64,000 nucleotides of DNA, taken from an uncultured Bacteroidota bacterium (lineage in GTDB: Bacteria > Bacteroidota > Bacteroidia > Bacteroidales > SZUA-534). Below, piece by piece: positions 19,001 through 27,400 of the stretch (its first letter is position 1; every line of letters begins with the position of its first letter). The notes below the pieces were generated by a model. That model made no database searches and was not told where the DNA came from. It saw only the letters and a program-made list of their open reading frames with translations. The DNA is taken from assembly GCA_946414435.1 (NCBI GenBank), contig CAMKOM010000004.1:101726-165725 (forward strand), read 5' to 3'. The translations under genes were made by a program, and so were the position numbers.

Positions 19001-19300
19001 AGGGAACGCACGTATAAACGAAAGCGATGTCCGCCCGATGTTGACCGGCGCGTCAATGATGCTCTGCACACTAGGCAGCGCCATCTTCACAACTTTGTCG
19101 TTGGCAAACTCGGCAATGAGCACCAATGCCACAACCAAAAGCAGAACAATGCCTATTATCCACAAGAAAAACTTAAGCAGAAACTTTGGTAACGAGCGCT
19201 TTTTGCTCTTCTTAACTGTTTTGTTTTCAGCTATTTCCGCAGTTGCGCTTTCAGCAGATTTATTTTCGGCCTCATTGGCGGCCTTCTTATCGTCTTTCAT
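16052..19300 (-). CDS. AsmA family protein
   Basis: A 1082-residue inner-membrane-anchored periplasmic protein. It has a charged cytosolic tail of about 40 residues (KK- and E-rich), one membrane span (FLLKFFLWIIGIVLLLVVALV, roughly 41-62) and a long beta-rich body ending in the AsmA C-terminal domain (MREL-DNIQFQTLTTSLFIRKGSLYL, then NMSLFAMQGMDNDNFEYHI). Members bridge inner and outer membrane and affect phospholipid transport or outer-membrane protein assembly. Around residues 720-775 sits an Ala/Pro/Glu-rich low-complexity insert, probably an unstructured loop. First gene of a three-gene operon. Confidence 0.88.
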   Translation of the reverse strand: MKDDKKAANEAENKSAESATAEIAENKTVKKSKKRSLPKFLLKFFLWIIGIVLLLVVALVLIAEFANDKVVKMALPSVQSIIDAPVNIGRTSLSFIRAFPYTTLELNDVYLGSSLSDSTRNDSLVKVDKLYISLKSEPLKDGIIEITEVEFKGATLKYLVDSTGATCFDFLMGSVQDSLVMDELADEGIDTTGTSVTINLEKLTISDITCYYNDRTLGARAKAYIPKIVAKGSLTDSLIKAQVVGSIQITNVDFVETNANQLKMAELKLDVDYVGDDITINKVSLALDDILIGITGSARLGDDIYADIHANCDEIDLTKVLKFAPDGMLDEFGVKKLEGKLHFSADVKGNVTDTTRYPHVEANLGFDKGLVLMDGYPQVKNIGLDVDLSTGKLDTDESVEVKLNKLHFETAKSSGTIKLTASNLNKPRYNVNAKFHVAIPEVKPFIPADLGISSIGGAVDLGVNTKGVFTGDVDDAFIEKALHNTSATLKLSNFNVTMDSVITIDTLNLNLAYSDYGITIDKTNVGLPEFGLALKNLGLGVKLGGSIFDMSKTTVDVDHMHVEIADSKIDLAAKVKNLEKPTYEAQLGADVVIENFKQFFPDSLAYSMTGGVRADVKSHGTVDLDSIDTQMFDLIINNTEIGIKLSDINADMYDSFISFNNLGGEVKIANDSIWVDKLNIDWQGLKLHVDSTIVENAMKIFVLEQNTNKLKVLTKVALDDFDYAWLDQMFPADSTAADSVAVADVPADGQAEGQPATTAAAGENAAPAETVAATSETAAVADTAYSFLALGYPVEVKGLFKLGHLQYGKSSIDTISAKFNVNDTVVVVEHLKLGAFKGALDASARIKFMSDSLMSVWFRTHIDKMDLKQLLVEFDNFDQTDVTSENLSGLMTADLDGYLNVINMGDSIPMGDLKVLGDLKLEDGAIKDMEILKELDRYVNMRELDNIQFQTLTTSLFIRKGSLYLPQTDIKSTAMNLSLFAMQGMDNDNFEYHIKIFPGEIMMGNSKKVMKKQKQMKGNLADEDNMRSINLLAYDIDGESKYWFDNEGRKKNMRTKIKGQEMQLRLGFNPRLIVYDTFVKFR

Positions 19301-19332
19301 TTCAAAATTGGTTTATTATCAGAAACAAAGTA

Positions 19333-19340
19333 CAAATATA
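19333..19340 (-). promoter_or_regulatory. Promoter -7 box of the AsmA operon
   Basis: Minus-strand TATATTTG, full match to TAnnTTTG, 32 bases before the ATG at 19300; TTG of a -33 element may lie in TTGAATAGG upstream. Confidence 0.55.
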
Positions 19341-19468
19341 TAATTTGACCTATTCAATTGAAATACTGATAGTGCAAAAAAAGAAAACGCGGAGTCGAAG
19401 GGGCATCAAGGACAATCTGACCCGATCCTCTTCGCTACTAAATAAATCGATTAATTGGCATTGGATTT

Positions 19469-20020
19469 TTATCTGATACCCAAATATTTATGCGTCTGCA
19501 ACGATAGCCGCCAGTGCGGATGCGCCATAATGTAGGCGACCATTTCACTCGTATTCTTGCACGAGCAGGGTTGTAGGAAATAGTGGTCAGTTTTGATGGC
19601 GTTGTGCCATTTCTCAACGTCAATGTCAGCCTGAAAAACCACTTTCACCTCGTTAGCGGCGGTGAGCACGGGTGCGCTGCCCTCTTTAGGCGATACGGTC
19701 ACCCAGTCGATGTTGGCGGGAAGTGGGCAGGTGCCGTTGGTCTCGATAGCAACCTTTCGGCCTTCGGTGTGTAGCAAATCAACCAGCCGTTCCGACACTT
19801 GCAGTCCGGGCTCGCCCCCTGTAAGCACCACCAATTCGGGCTTGAACTGCGCCACAACGGCGGCTATCTGCTCGTCGGTCATTGTGGTGAAAGCGCGGTG
19901 GTCGGTGTCGCAGAAGGGGCAGGCAAGATTGCAACCCGAGAATCGCACAAAAACAGCCGGCGTGCCAGTGTGGAAACCCTCGCCCTGAAGGCTCTCGAAA
20001 ATCTCGTTAATCCTTCTCAT
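19469..20020 (-). CDS. queE: 7-carboxy-7-deazaguanine synthase QueE
   Basis: Radical SAM enzyme that converts 6-carboxytetrahydropterin to 7-carboxy-7-deazaguanine, the third step to preQ0. With the ATG at 20020 it has 183 residues; a TTG at 20029 would add three. The cluster motif CNLACPFC (cysteines about 30, 34, 37) follows the substrate loop ESLQGEGFHTG, and LTGGEPGLQ is the SAM-binding GGE motif. The C-terminal QPCSCKN region is usual. Its start overlaps the end of queD by 14 bases, so the two are translationally coupled. Order on the minus strand is queF, queC, queD, queE. Confidence 0.95.
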   Translation of the reverse strand: MRRINEIFESLQGEGFHTGTPAVFVRFSGCNLACPFCDTDHRAFTTMTDEQIAAVVAQFKPELVVLTGGEPGLQVSERLVDLLHTEGRKVAIETNGTCPLPANIDWVTVSPKEGSAPVLTAANEVKVVFQADIDVEKWHNAIKTDHYFLQPCSCKNTSEMVAYIMAHPHWRLSLQTHKYLGIR

Positions 20021-20342
20021 AGGTGGCAATGTTGCCCTCGGTTTCCTGAACAGTCACCTTGTAGCAGTTCTCAATCTGCTGACAAATCCAATAAGCCAGA
20101 TTCTCGGCCGTCGGATTGATGTCGCCCAGAACGTCGTTAATCACCTTGTGGTCGAGTTGGTCAACAATCACGCTTTTGATGCGCGAAAAATCGACAACCA
20201 TACCGTCGGCGTTCAGTTTCTCGGCCTTGCAATAAACGGTTACAATCCAGTTGTGACCGTGCAGGCTCGTGCACTTGCTCTGATATGGCAGGCTCAGCCT
20301 GTGAGCCGATGAAATTTCAAGTCGTTTCGAAACGTAGAACAT
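20007..20342 (-). CDS. queD: 6-carboxy-5,6,7,8-tetrahydropterin synthase QueD
   Basis: Makes 6-carboxytetrahydropterin from dihydroneopterin triphosphate in the queuosine pathway. The 111 residues show the zinc ligands H14 (SSAHRL), H28 and H30 (SLHGHN), the catalytic Cys24 spaced C-x3-HGH, DHKVIND in the middle and the terminal ETEGNIATY glutamate motif. Typical short QueD length. It follows queC after a 157-base spacer full of low-complexity repeats, and overlaps queE. Confidence 0.95.
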   Translation of the reverse strand: MFYVSKRLEISSAHRLSLPYQSKCTSLHGHNWIVTVYCKAEKLNADGMVVDFSRIKSVIVDQLDHKVINDVLGDINPTAENLAYWICQQIENCYKVTVQETEGNIATYEKD

Positions 20343-20499
20343 ATGGGTGGTAAGTTTTAAGTTTATTAGTTATAAGTGGTGTTAGGTGTTGGGGGTTGGT
20401 AAGGGTTTAGGGTTAAGTCGCTTCGCTGTTTAGAAGTTTAGTTTCTAAACCTCTTACCTTCTAACCAATTCACCATTGTTAATTGTTAATTATTAATTG
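20343..20499. repeat. Low-complexity spacer between queC and queD
   Basis: Contains short iterations of GTTAGG/GGTTTAGGG, a hairpin GTTTAGAA (20428-20435) with TTCTAAAC (20443-20450), TTAATTGTTAATTATTAATTG, and then the start of a roughly 21-base near-tandem repeat (TGTAGTCCGATGTCCGTTGTC / TGTAGTCTGATGTCCGATGTT, 20509-20550) that runs into the 3' end of queC. Confidence 0.6.
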
Positions 20500-21198
20500 T
20501 TAATTGACTGTAGTCCGATGTCCGTTGTCTGTAGTCTGATGTCCGATGTTCTCATACACTGTTGTATCCTCAATTCCCGCCAGCCGCAGAGCCTCTTTGC
20601 GTTCAATGCAGGTGGCGCAGCGGCCGCAATGTACCTTGCCGCCTTTGTAGCAGCTCCACGTTTTCGAGTAATCGACGCCCAACTGTTTTCCCTTTCGGGC
20701 GATGTCGGCTTTCGAGATGTTGGTGTACGGCGTTAGCAGCGTGATGCCCTCGTAGGTTCCGGCCTCGATGGCGCGGCTCATAGCGTCAGCAAACTGCGGA
20801 CGGCAGTCGGGGTAGATGGCGTGGTCGCCGCTGTGGTTGGCCATCATCACGTGCTTGAGCCCGGCGGTTTCGGCCATTCCGGCGGCCACCGCAAGCATAA
20901 TTCCGTTGCGGAACGGCACCACAGTCGATTTCATATTCTCGTCGGCATAAGTGCCCTCGGGAATGGCGTCGGCACCCTCGAGCAGCGAACTGCGGAAATA
21001 CTGCTTAAAGAAATCGAGCCGCACGGTTGTGTGCTTGATTCCCAGCTTTTTGCAGTGATATTCGGCAAACGGAATCTCGTCGGCGTTGTGGTTGCTGCCG
21101 TAGTCGAACGATACGGCCAGTGCTATATCGTTTTGATACTCATATAGAAGCGTTGTGCTGTCCATTCCGCCGGACAGTATCAGAAGGCTGTCTTTCAT
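20500..21198 (-). CDS. queC: 7-cyano-7-deazaguanine synthase QueC
   Basis: ATP-dependent enzyme turning 7-carboxy-7-deazaguanine into preQ0. The PP-loop SGGMDS is at residues 9-14; the zinc site is the C-terminal CYKGGKVHCGRCATC. The 232 residues exceed what the fold needs: after YENIG the chain ends in GHQTTDNGHRTTVN, encoded by a near-tandem repeat that continues into the spacer, so the natural stop seems to have been lost and replaced. Starts 12 bases after the queF stop. Confidence 0.95.
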   Translation of the reverse strand: MKDSLLILSGGMDSTTLLYEYQNDIALAVSFDYGSNHNADEIPFAEYHCKKLGIKHTTVRLDFFKQYFRSSLLEGADAIPEGTYADENMKSTVVPFRNGIMLAVAAGMAETAGLKHVMMANHSGDHAIYPDCRPQFADAMSRAIEAGTYEGITLLTPYTNISKADIARKGKQLGVDYSKTWSCYKGGKVHCGRCATCIERKEALRLAGIEDTTVYENIGHQTTDNGHRTTVN

Positions 21199-21210
21199 AG
21201 CTGTGGCGAT

Positions 21211-21681
21211 TTAAAATGTGCGGTTCATCTGCGCCAGCAAACGCTGCTGCTTCAAGGCTTGGTGAGCCTCGTCGGCGTAGTTGGCGAAGGGGTAGATTGA
21301 TATTCCGCCGCGCGGTGTGAAAATTCCGTAAACCTCAAGGTATCGCGGCTGCATCAGCGCCACAAGGTCTTTCATTATAATGTTGATGCAGTCCTCGTGG
21401 AAATCGCCGTGGTTGCGGAAGCTGAACAGATAGAGTTTCAGCGACTTACTCTCAACCATCCGCTCGTTGGGAATGTAGTTGATGTAGATGTGCGCGAAAT
21501 CGGGCTGCCCGGTTTTGGGGCAGAGCGTGGTGAACTCGGGGCAGTTCAGCGTTACCAGATAATCGTTCTCGGGGTGCTTGTTGACGAACGTCTCAAGCAT
21601 TTGCGGCGCGTAGTCGGTCGGATATTCCGTCCGTTTGTCGCCCAGCAGGGTTACACCTGCCAATTCTTCTTGTGTTCTCAT
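21211..21681 (-). CDS. queF: NADPH-dependent 7-cyano-7-deazaguanine reductase QueF
   Basis: Reduces preQ0 to preQ1, the base later inserted into tRNA. The 156-residue unimodular type is recognised by the catalytic cysteine in [13 protein letters not shown] (about C54, with D61) and the NADPH motif [21 protein letters not shown]. The start at 21681 begins [10 protein letters not shown]; a longer frame reaching 21816 would include a promoter and the leader structure and has no family similarity. First gene of the que cluster; leader described separately. Confidence 0.95.
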   Translation of the reverse strand: MRTQEELAGVTLLGDKRTEYPTDYAPQMLETFVNKHPENDYLVTLNCPEFTTLCPKTGQPDFAHIYINYIPNERMVESKSLKLYLFSFRNHGDFHEDCINIIMKDLVALMQPRYLEVYGIFTPRGGISIYPFANYADEAHQALKQQRLLAQMNRTF

Positions 21682-21690
21682 ATCGTTTTT

Positions 21691-21717
21691 AGTTTTAGAG
21701 GAAAAACTGAAAGCTCT
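21691..21717 (-). promoter_or_regulatory. H-type pseudoknot in the queF leader, possible preQ1 riboswitch
   Basis: On the minus strand AGAG (21717-21714) pairs with CTCT (21700-21697), and AGTTTT (21708-21703), lying in the loop, pairs with AAAACT (21696-21691) after it: a pseudoknot. An A-rich tail leads to the ATG nine bases on. The layout (short stem, UUC/AG loop, A-rich tail with CUA) resembles preQ1-I aptamers. The first stem is only four pairs and the A run shorter than usual, so this is tentative. Confidence 0.35.
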
Positions 21718-21727
21718 TTTGCGGGGG

Positions 21728-21735
21728 CAAAGATA
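21728..21735 (-). promoter_or_regulatory. Promoter -7 box of the que cluster
   Basis: Minus-strand TATCTTTG is a full TAnnTTTG match. The transcript would start near 21722 and carry a leader of about 40 bases made almost entirely of the pseudoknot. Confidence 0.6.
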
Positions 21736-21764
21736 GGAAAAATGTTGAGTATGATACCATTCTT

Positions 21765-22859
21765 CTACTTCCACCCTTTCCGTCCGATTCCCGCCATGGC
21801 AGCAACCGCCACACATACGGTGTAAACCGCCACAACAATCTCATATACAGGCATCCACCACAAGAATTGGCGGTTGCCGAACTGCTTGCAAACGGTCATC
21901 AGAAGCAGTGTGTCAGCGAATAGTTTTGTAAGATACAAGACAAGCGCAGGTTTCCACAGTAGTGGCAGTGCGGCAATTCCAATGCAAAACAAAATCGATT
22001 CCGCCGCCACCACTGTCGCCACCACAAGGCTGTCGGCATCAGTATAGCCTGTGGCCTTGCCACCCCAGCGCGCGCGCTGCCGCAGAAAAGCGCCAACAGA
22101 AGGCGCAGGGCGTGTTGTGACAATAGTTTCTGGTTGCACGGAGAAGCAGATTTTGGCACCTATGGCTTTCATCTTGTGAAGCAGAAATACATCATCGCCC
22201 GAAGCAAATTTCGAATTAAGCGGATCTTTTAACTCATTGTATGTCTGCCGACTGAACATCAGATTGGCACCATTGCACATTATGGGCCGATGGCACCCGG
22301 CCGCACCAATGCCACTACCGACAAGACTCGCAAAATCGACATATTGGAATTTTCCGAACCAATTCAACCTGCCTCCCAACACTACCGGTGCGGCCAGCAG
22401 TCGGCAGCCCAGCTGCTCAAAGGTGGCCGACATGGCATCTAGCCAACAGCTATTGTGGGTGCAGTCGGCATCAGTGGTTATCACTGCGTTGTAACTGGCA
22501 GAGGCTATGCCGGTTGCAAGTGCGGCTTTTTTGCCTTGTCCGGTCGATTCAACTAATCGCAAATGTGAGTTTTGAGCGACAAGGTCAGCTACAACTTGCG
22601 TTGAGCCGTCGGTGCTGTGGTCATCAACAGCCACTATCTCAAAGTCGGCATTGGTCTGTTGCCCTAACAGTGATTCAAGTGTCAGGCCGATTGATTTTTC
22701 TTCATTATGGAACGGTACAACAATGCTCACCTCCATTGTTCCGCCTCCGTGATGAGGCTGCCGAGTTATCTTTTTGAATCCGAAAAAAATGAAAATGATC
22801 AGCACCGCATAAACAAGCGACACCGAGATTAAAGTTATTGTTAAGATTGATTCGATCAT
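21765..22859 (-). CDS. Family 2 glycosyltransferase, membrane-bound
   Basis: A 364-residue processive-type GT2. One membrane span at the N-terminus (residues 5-28) precedes the GT-A domain: [25 protein letters not shown] (DxD-like metal site) and the QRARW motif near 267. Two or three C-terminal spans follow. It transfers sugars from nucleotide donors to a lipid or polymer acceptor; the product is not readable. Its stop lies 84 bases before the queF start, and the MltF-like gene ends 14 bases upstream of its start, so it is co-directional with both. Confidence 0.87.
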   Translation of the reverse strand: MIESILTITLISVSLVYAVLIIFIFFGFKKITRQPHHGGGTMEVSIVVPFHNEEKSIGLTLESLLGQQTNADFEIVAVDDHSTDGSTQVVADLVAQNSHLRLVESTGQGKKAALATGIASASYNAVITTDADCTHNSCWLDAMSATFEQLGCRLLAAPVVLGGRLNWFGKFQYVDFASLVGSGIGAAGCHRPIMCNGANLMFSRQTYNELKDPLNSKFASGDDVFLLHKMKAIGAKICFSVQPETIVTTRPAPSVGAFLRQRARWGGKATGYTDADSLVVATVVAAESILFCIGIAALPLLWKPALVLYLTKLFADTLLLMTVCKQFGNRQFLWWMPVYEIVVAVYTVCVAVAAMAGIGRKGWK

Positions 22860-22873
22860 TCAGCTAATTAACA

Positions 22874-24289
22874 CTATTTTATGAGTGTTGTGTAGATTCG
22901 GTAGCGCTCCATAATATCACGCACAAAATTGTAGGTCTCGTCACCGCGACAATAACCCGCGCGCACTAGTTCGGGGTCATAATAGAGGGCCTCCGACTTG
23001 TGCAGCAGATAGAAATCCACGCTGTTGTCCCAAACGTTGGGGTTGGCTCCGTTGACTTTTGCCACACGCCGTGCATCGAGAATATGCCCCAAACCAATAT
23101 TATATGATGCAAGCACGAATTTTTTGCGTTCTTCCTTGTCTGTCACAGAATCCGCAAGTTGTTTGTCAATCCATTTCAAGTACTTCACTCCGGCCGCAAT
23201 GTTGGCTTCTGCCGACGATGTGCTGTCAACGCCATATTTGGCCGCAGTTTCGGGCATCAGCTGCATCAGCCCGAAGGCTCCGCACCACGACTGCGCGTCT
23301 TTGCGGAAGCGTGATTCCTGATAGATGAGCGCCGCCAATAACCTCCAGTCCCAATCGATGGTTTTGCTATATTTTTTTATGGCATTGTCGTACGACGAGA
23401 TGCTGCCGCCCTTAAATGACAAATATGGGCTTTGTGCTCGAGTGAGGGTTTTGGGGTCTTTGAAATATTTCTTGTAAAGCACCATGTGAAATGTCGATCC
23501 TTTTGTCTCTGAAATCCAGTCGTTTATGGCTTCCAAAAGTTTCGGATTGTCGGTACTCACGGCCCACGCCATATTTTGCGGGAACGACACTGCCGTACTG
23601 ATGTCGAGTGCCGGATGGTAGGTCTGGTTAATCATTGCCACGGGCTCGTCGGTAACGCAATAGTCGATTTCGCCGTGCGCCACTTGTTCAATAAGCTGTT
23701 CCGAATCTATATTCTCAACCTCAACAATGTTGATTGAGTCACCTATTTCCGATTCAATATTACGCAGTCTTTCGGCAAAGGCCGAATTTTTTACCACATG
23801 AATGGTCTTGCCGGCCATGTCGAGAGTTGATTTTATCTGCATCGACCCGTCGTAGTCAGGGTTGTTGCGCCGCCGCTGCCTTTCCGACAACTGCACCAGC
23901 ACCTGCCGTGTTTCCATTATCGGCTGCGTGAAACTCATCATTTTCTGTCGTTCGGCGGTGACTGTCAGATTGATGGCCAACAAATCGACACGGTGATTGG
24001 CAAGGTCGTCAAAATCACGTTCAAGATTGTTCGACACCTCAAGCTCAAGTTTCAGTCCCAACTTGTTTGCAAGGTTTTGCAATAGTTCATACTGATAACC
24101 CATCGGTGTGCCGCGATATGTGAAATAACTTGTTGAATTGTAATCGGTTAATGCCACAAGTGTGCCACGCTGCTCAATGGCGTCAAGGTCGTGGCCTTCG
24201 TTGGCTGAATCGGTCGCCGGCTGCTGCTGGCAAGCTGATAGCATTGCGCCCAAGGCGAAAATGGTTAGTATGTTCAATATGACTTTCAT
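22874..24289 (-). CDS. mltF: MltF-like lytic transglycosylase lipoprotein
   Basis: A 471-residue lipoprotein (lipobox MLSAC, cysteine at 20) with two domains. Residues 40-275 form a periplasmic amino-acid-binding-protein fold (GTLVALTDYNSTSYF, DLLAINLTVTAERQ). Residues 300-450 form an SLT lysozyme-like domain with the catalytic glutamate in YQESRF, then GAFGLMQLMPETAAKYG and ASYNIGLGHI. It cleaves peptidoglycan to 1,6-anhydromuropeptides, with the binding domain as regulator. A near-consensus -7 box lies upstream. Confidence 0.9.
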   Translation of the reverse strand: MKVILNILTIFALGAMLSACQQQPATDSANEGHDLDAIEQRGTLVALTDYNSTSYFTYRGTPMGYQYELLQNLANKLGLKLELEVSNNLERDFDDLANHRVDLLAINLTVTAERQKMMSFTQPIMETRQVLVQLSERQRRRNNPDYDGSMQIKSTLDMAGKTIHVVKNSAFAERLRNIESEIGDSINIVEVENIDSEQLIEQVAHGEIDYCVTDEPVAMINQTYHPALDISTAVSFPQNMAWAVSTDNPKLLEAINDWISETKGSTFHMVLYKKYFKDPKTLTRAQSPYLSFKGGSISSYDNAIKKYSKTIDWDWRLLAALIYQESRFRKDAQSWCGAFGLMQLMPETAAKYGVDSTSSAEANIAAGVKYLKWIDKQLADSVTDKEERKKFVLASYNIGLGHILDARRVAKVNGANPNVWDNSVDFYLLHKSEALYYDPELVRAGYCRGDETYNFVRDIMERYRIYTTLIK

Positions 24290-24476
24290 CGCTCAAACAT
24301 AAAAATCGTGTTAAATATACGAATAAAACACAAATAAGATTGGTTCTAGCCGAACAATAATCGTAACGGTTCTCTATTCTTTAGAAAAACCGTCTTCTTT
24401 TCGCGTTATATTTTATTAATTGTTTATTTTCGTCGAATATTGTATTTGTCTCAACTTCATGTTAAAAACCGTAAAA

Positions 24477-27400
24477 ATGAAAACCACAAAACACATCTTT
24501 CTTGCAACGGCCATGTGCCTTTGCATTGCATTTGGCGCAAAAGCAGCTTACAACGGCACCCCAGTTACACCATCTAAAATTACAAGCGCGAATTACGCCT
24601 CATATGGTTTTACCGCCGAAACTTATTTAGCTTATGAAAATTGGTATGCCATAAGCACGGCCGAAGAGCTTTACGGGTTTGCCACATTGGTTAATAACAG
24701 TAATAGTGAAAAAGATGTATTCAACTGCGTTCTTACGGCAGACATTGTGGTTAACGAGCATGTTCTTACGGCAGCAGGTGGGCTTAATGGTACACCAACC
24801 CATAGCTGGACACCAATAGGCAAACCGAACACGAGACAAGCCTTCGCAGGAAAGTTCGACGGCCAAGGACATACTATAAGTGGACTATATTATAACGGTT
24901 CCAATTCTTCCATTGGCCTGTTTGGAGGTATTGAGTTTATATATGACGAAAACGGATCTCGAATGTTATCTAAAATTTCAAACGTGGGTGTTATTGATTC
25001 TTATTTCAAAGGTAGTAGTTGGGTCGGGGGCATTTGTTCAAGTTGCAAGCAATCAATAATATCCAATTGTTATAACACTGGAGTTGTGATAGGAAGTTCC
25101 TATGTGGGAGGTATTAGTGGCACAGGTAGCACAGGAACGGATCGTCAAGATTTTGGTTTTATAGTGAATTGTTATAACACAGGAATAGTGGAAGGGAGCC
25201 AAAATGTAGGAGGTATCTGTGGTGCCAGTCCATTCACATATAACACCTATTATTTAGCAGGTTGCGCCAAAGATGGCAGAGGTAAGGTACAAAATGGCAT
25301 AGGAAATAGTAAAGCAGGCCAAACAACAGATGACATTAGCGGTTCAATAATGTCGGCAACTGCCGAAGAATTTGCCAGTGGTAAAATAGCTTATATGTTG
25401 AATGGAAAGGTAAGCGGGGGGGCAACTTGGTATCAAAACTTAAATAGCAATGCCGATCCATCGCCCGTTTTTGAAAATAGTCATGGCGTGGTTTATGCCT
25501 CACAACCTTGCCCCATGAATTTTGCCAATTGTGAAGTTGAAACAGAAGAACATGATCTCATTGACGGCATTTGCTCTAAATGCGGAGGTTATGAAACACC
25601 ATCACTTGTTGACGGATGGTATTTGATTGACAATGCAAGTAAATTATATTGGTTTGCTGATGCTGTAAACTCTGGCAACAACACTATTTGTGGCAAACTT
25701 ACAGCCGACATTGTTGTAAACGAAAATGTGTTGAAAGCAGATGGTTCACTCAATGGCACACCGACTCATTATTGGACACCAATTGGTACTTATACAAATG
25801 GTTTCGCTGGCAAGTTCGATGGCCAAGGCCACACCATAAGCGGTTTGTATTTTGACCATGGACATACTATTGAATGTATTAGCGTTGGATTGTTTGGCTA
25901 TGCATTCGGAATCAGAGAAGAAAGCCCGGCTGAGATTGCTAATGTAGGTATTATAGATTCGTTTATTGGAGGAAGTGGTATCGCTGGTGGAATTTGTGGA
26001 TATTGCAGTTTTACAACAATAACCAATTGTTATAACACAGGTACGGTTATGGACGGAGGCGGCATTTGTGGAGGTTGTTATTCGAAAATAACCAATTGCT
26101 ATAATACAGGAAAAGTTGGCGGGAAAAATGCCATTTGCGGATATGGCTCTGCCATAATAAATAATTGCTATTATTTGGATGGTTGCGTTGGTATTACTAG
26201 CAGCAGTGGAAGTAATGGGAGAAAAGCAACTGCCGAAGAATTTGCCAGCGGAAAGATTGCCTACCTGCTTAATGGTTCCGTAAGCGAAGGTGACTTGGTC
26301 TGGTATCAGACATTGTTCTCCGATGCTGCGCCAGTACTTGACCCCACGCACAACAGAGTTACAGGGTATGTTGATGAAGCAGACAATGTGATTACCGTTT
26401 ATGGCGATTTAATGATAGCTTCCGACTATGAAATTACCGAAGGCAAAACATTAGTGGTGCCGGAAGGCGCATCGGTTACCATAGCAGAAGGTGTGGAACT
26501 GATTAACAATGGAGCCATTACCATTAATGGCATTCTAATAGCTAACGGTACTGTTTCTGGAAACGAAATAGGAGGCTCAGGTAACTTTACTTACACAAAT
26601 TTGTCAGATAGCGACATAAAATTTGCCTCCGATGGTTACACTTACAAAGGAACCGAATATACACTTGAAAACGGTTTGTCGGATATTGTAAAGGAAAGAA
26701 CCATTTGCGGCAAGCAATTCTCTTTCGATGCCACAGGATATACGATTTCTTATGAGAACAACATTAATGTTGGCGATAACGCAAAGATTATTTGGACAGG
26801 AAATTCTACTGTTGAGAAGACATTTGCCATCACTCCCATAACACTCTCAGCATCTGTAAAAGCGGATGACAAGGTGTATGATGGCACAACTGATGCTACT
26901 GGTACAGTTACTCTAATAGGAGTTGTTGAAGGTGATGATGTGACTGTTAACTTTACAGCCTCCTTCATTCAGAAAATTTGTATAGAAAAAATAATAGTGG
27001 AGTTCAATAATATATCCATTAGTGGTTTAGATGCAGGCAATTATGTACTTCCTATAACAAGGGCAATTGGAGAAGCTAATATTTACCCAAAAAGAATTCC
27101 CGTCAGTGCAACGGCAAATGATAAGGAATATGATGGCACTACAACAGCTACGGGTACGGTTTCACTAATAGGAGTTGCCCCTAACGATGATGTTAAAGTC
27201 AGTTATACAGCAGTATTTGCTGATGAGAATGTTAACAACGGAACGAATGTGTATTTTAGCAATATATACATTAGTGGCAAAGACGCCATCAACTATTCTT
27301 TAGATAATAGAACAGCAACTGCCACGGCCAATATTACTCCCAACACCAATGTTGTAGTAACAATTACCGGTAACAGCAACACCGCTACTTACAACACCGA

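Noticed and set aside
21682..21816. Longer N-terminus for QueF
   Set aside because: It would run through the promoter and leader; residues have no QueF similarity.
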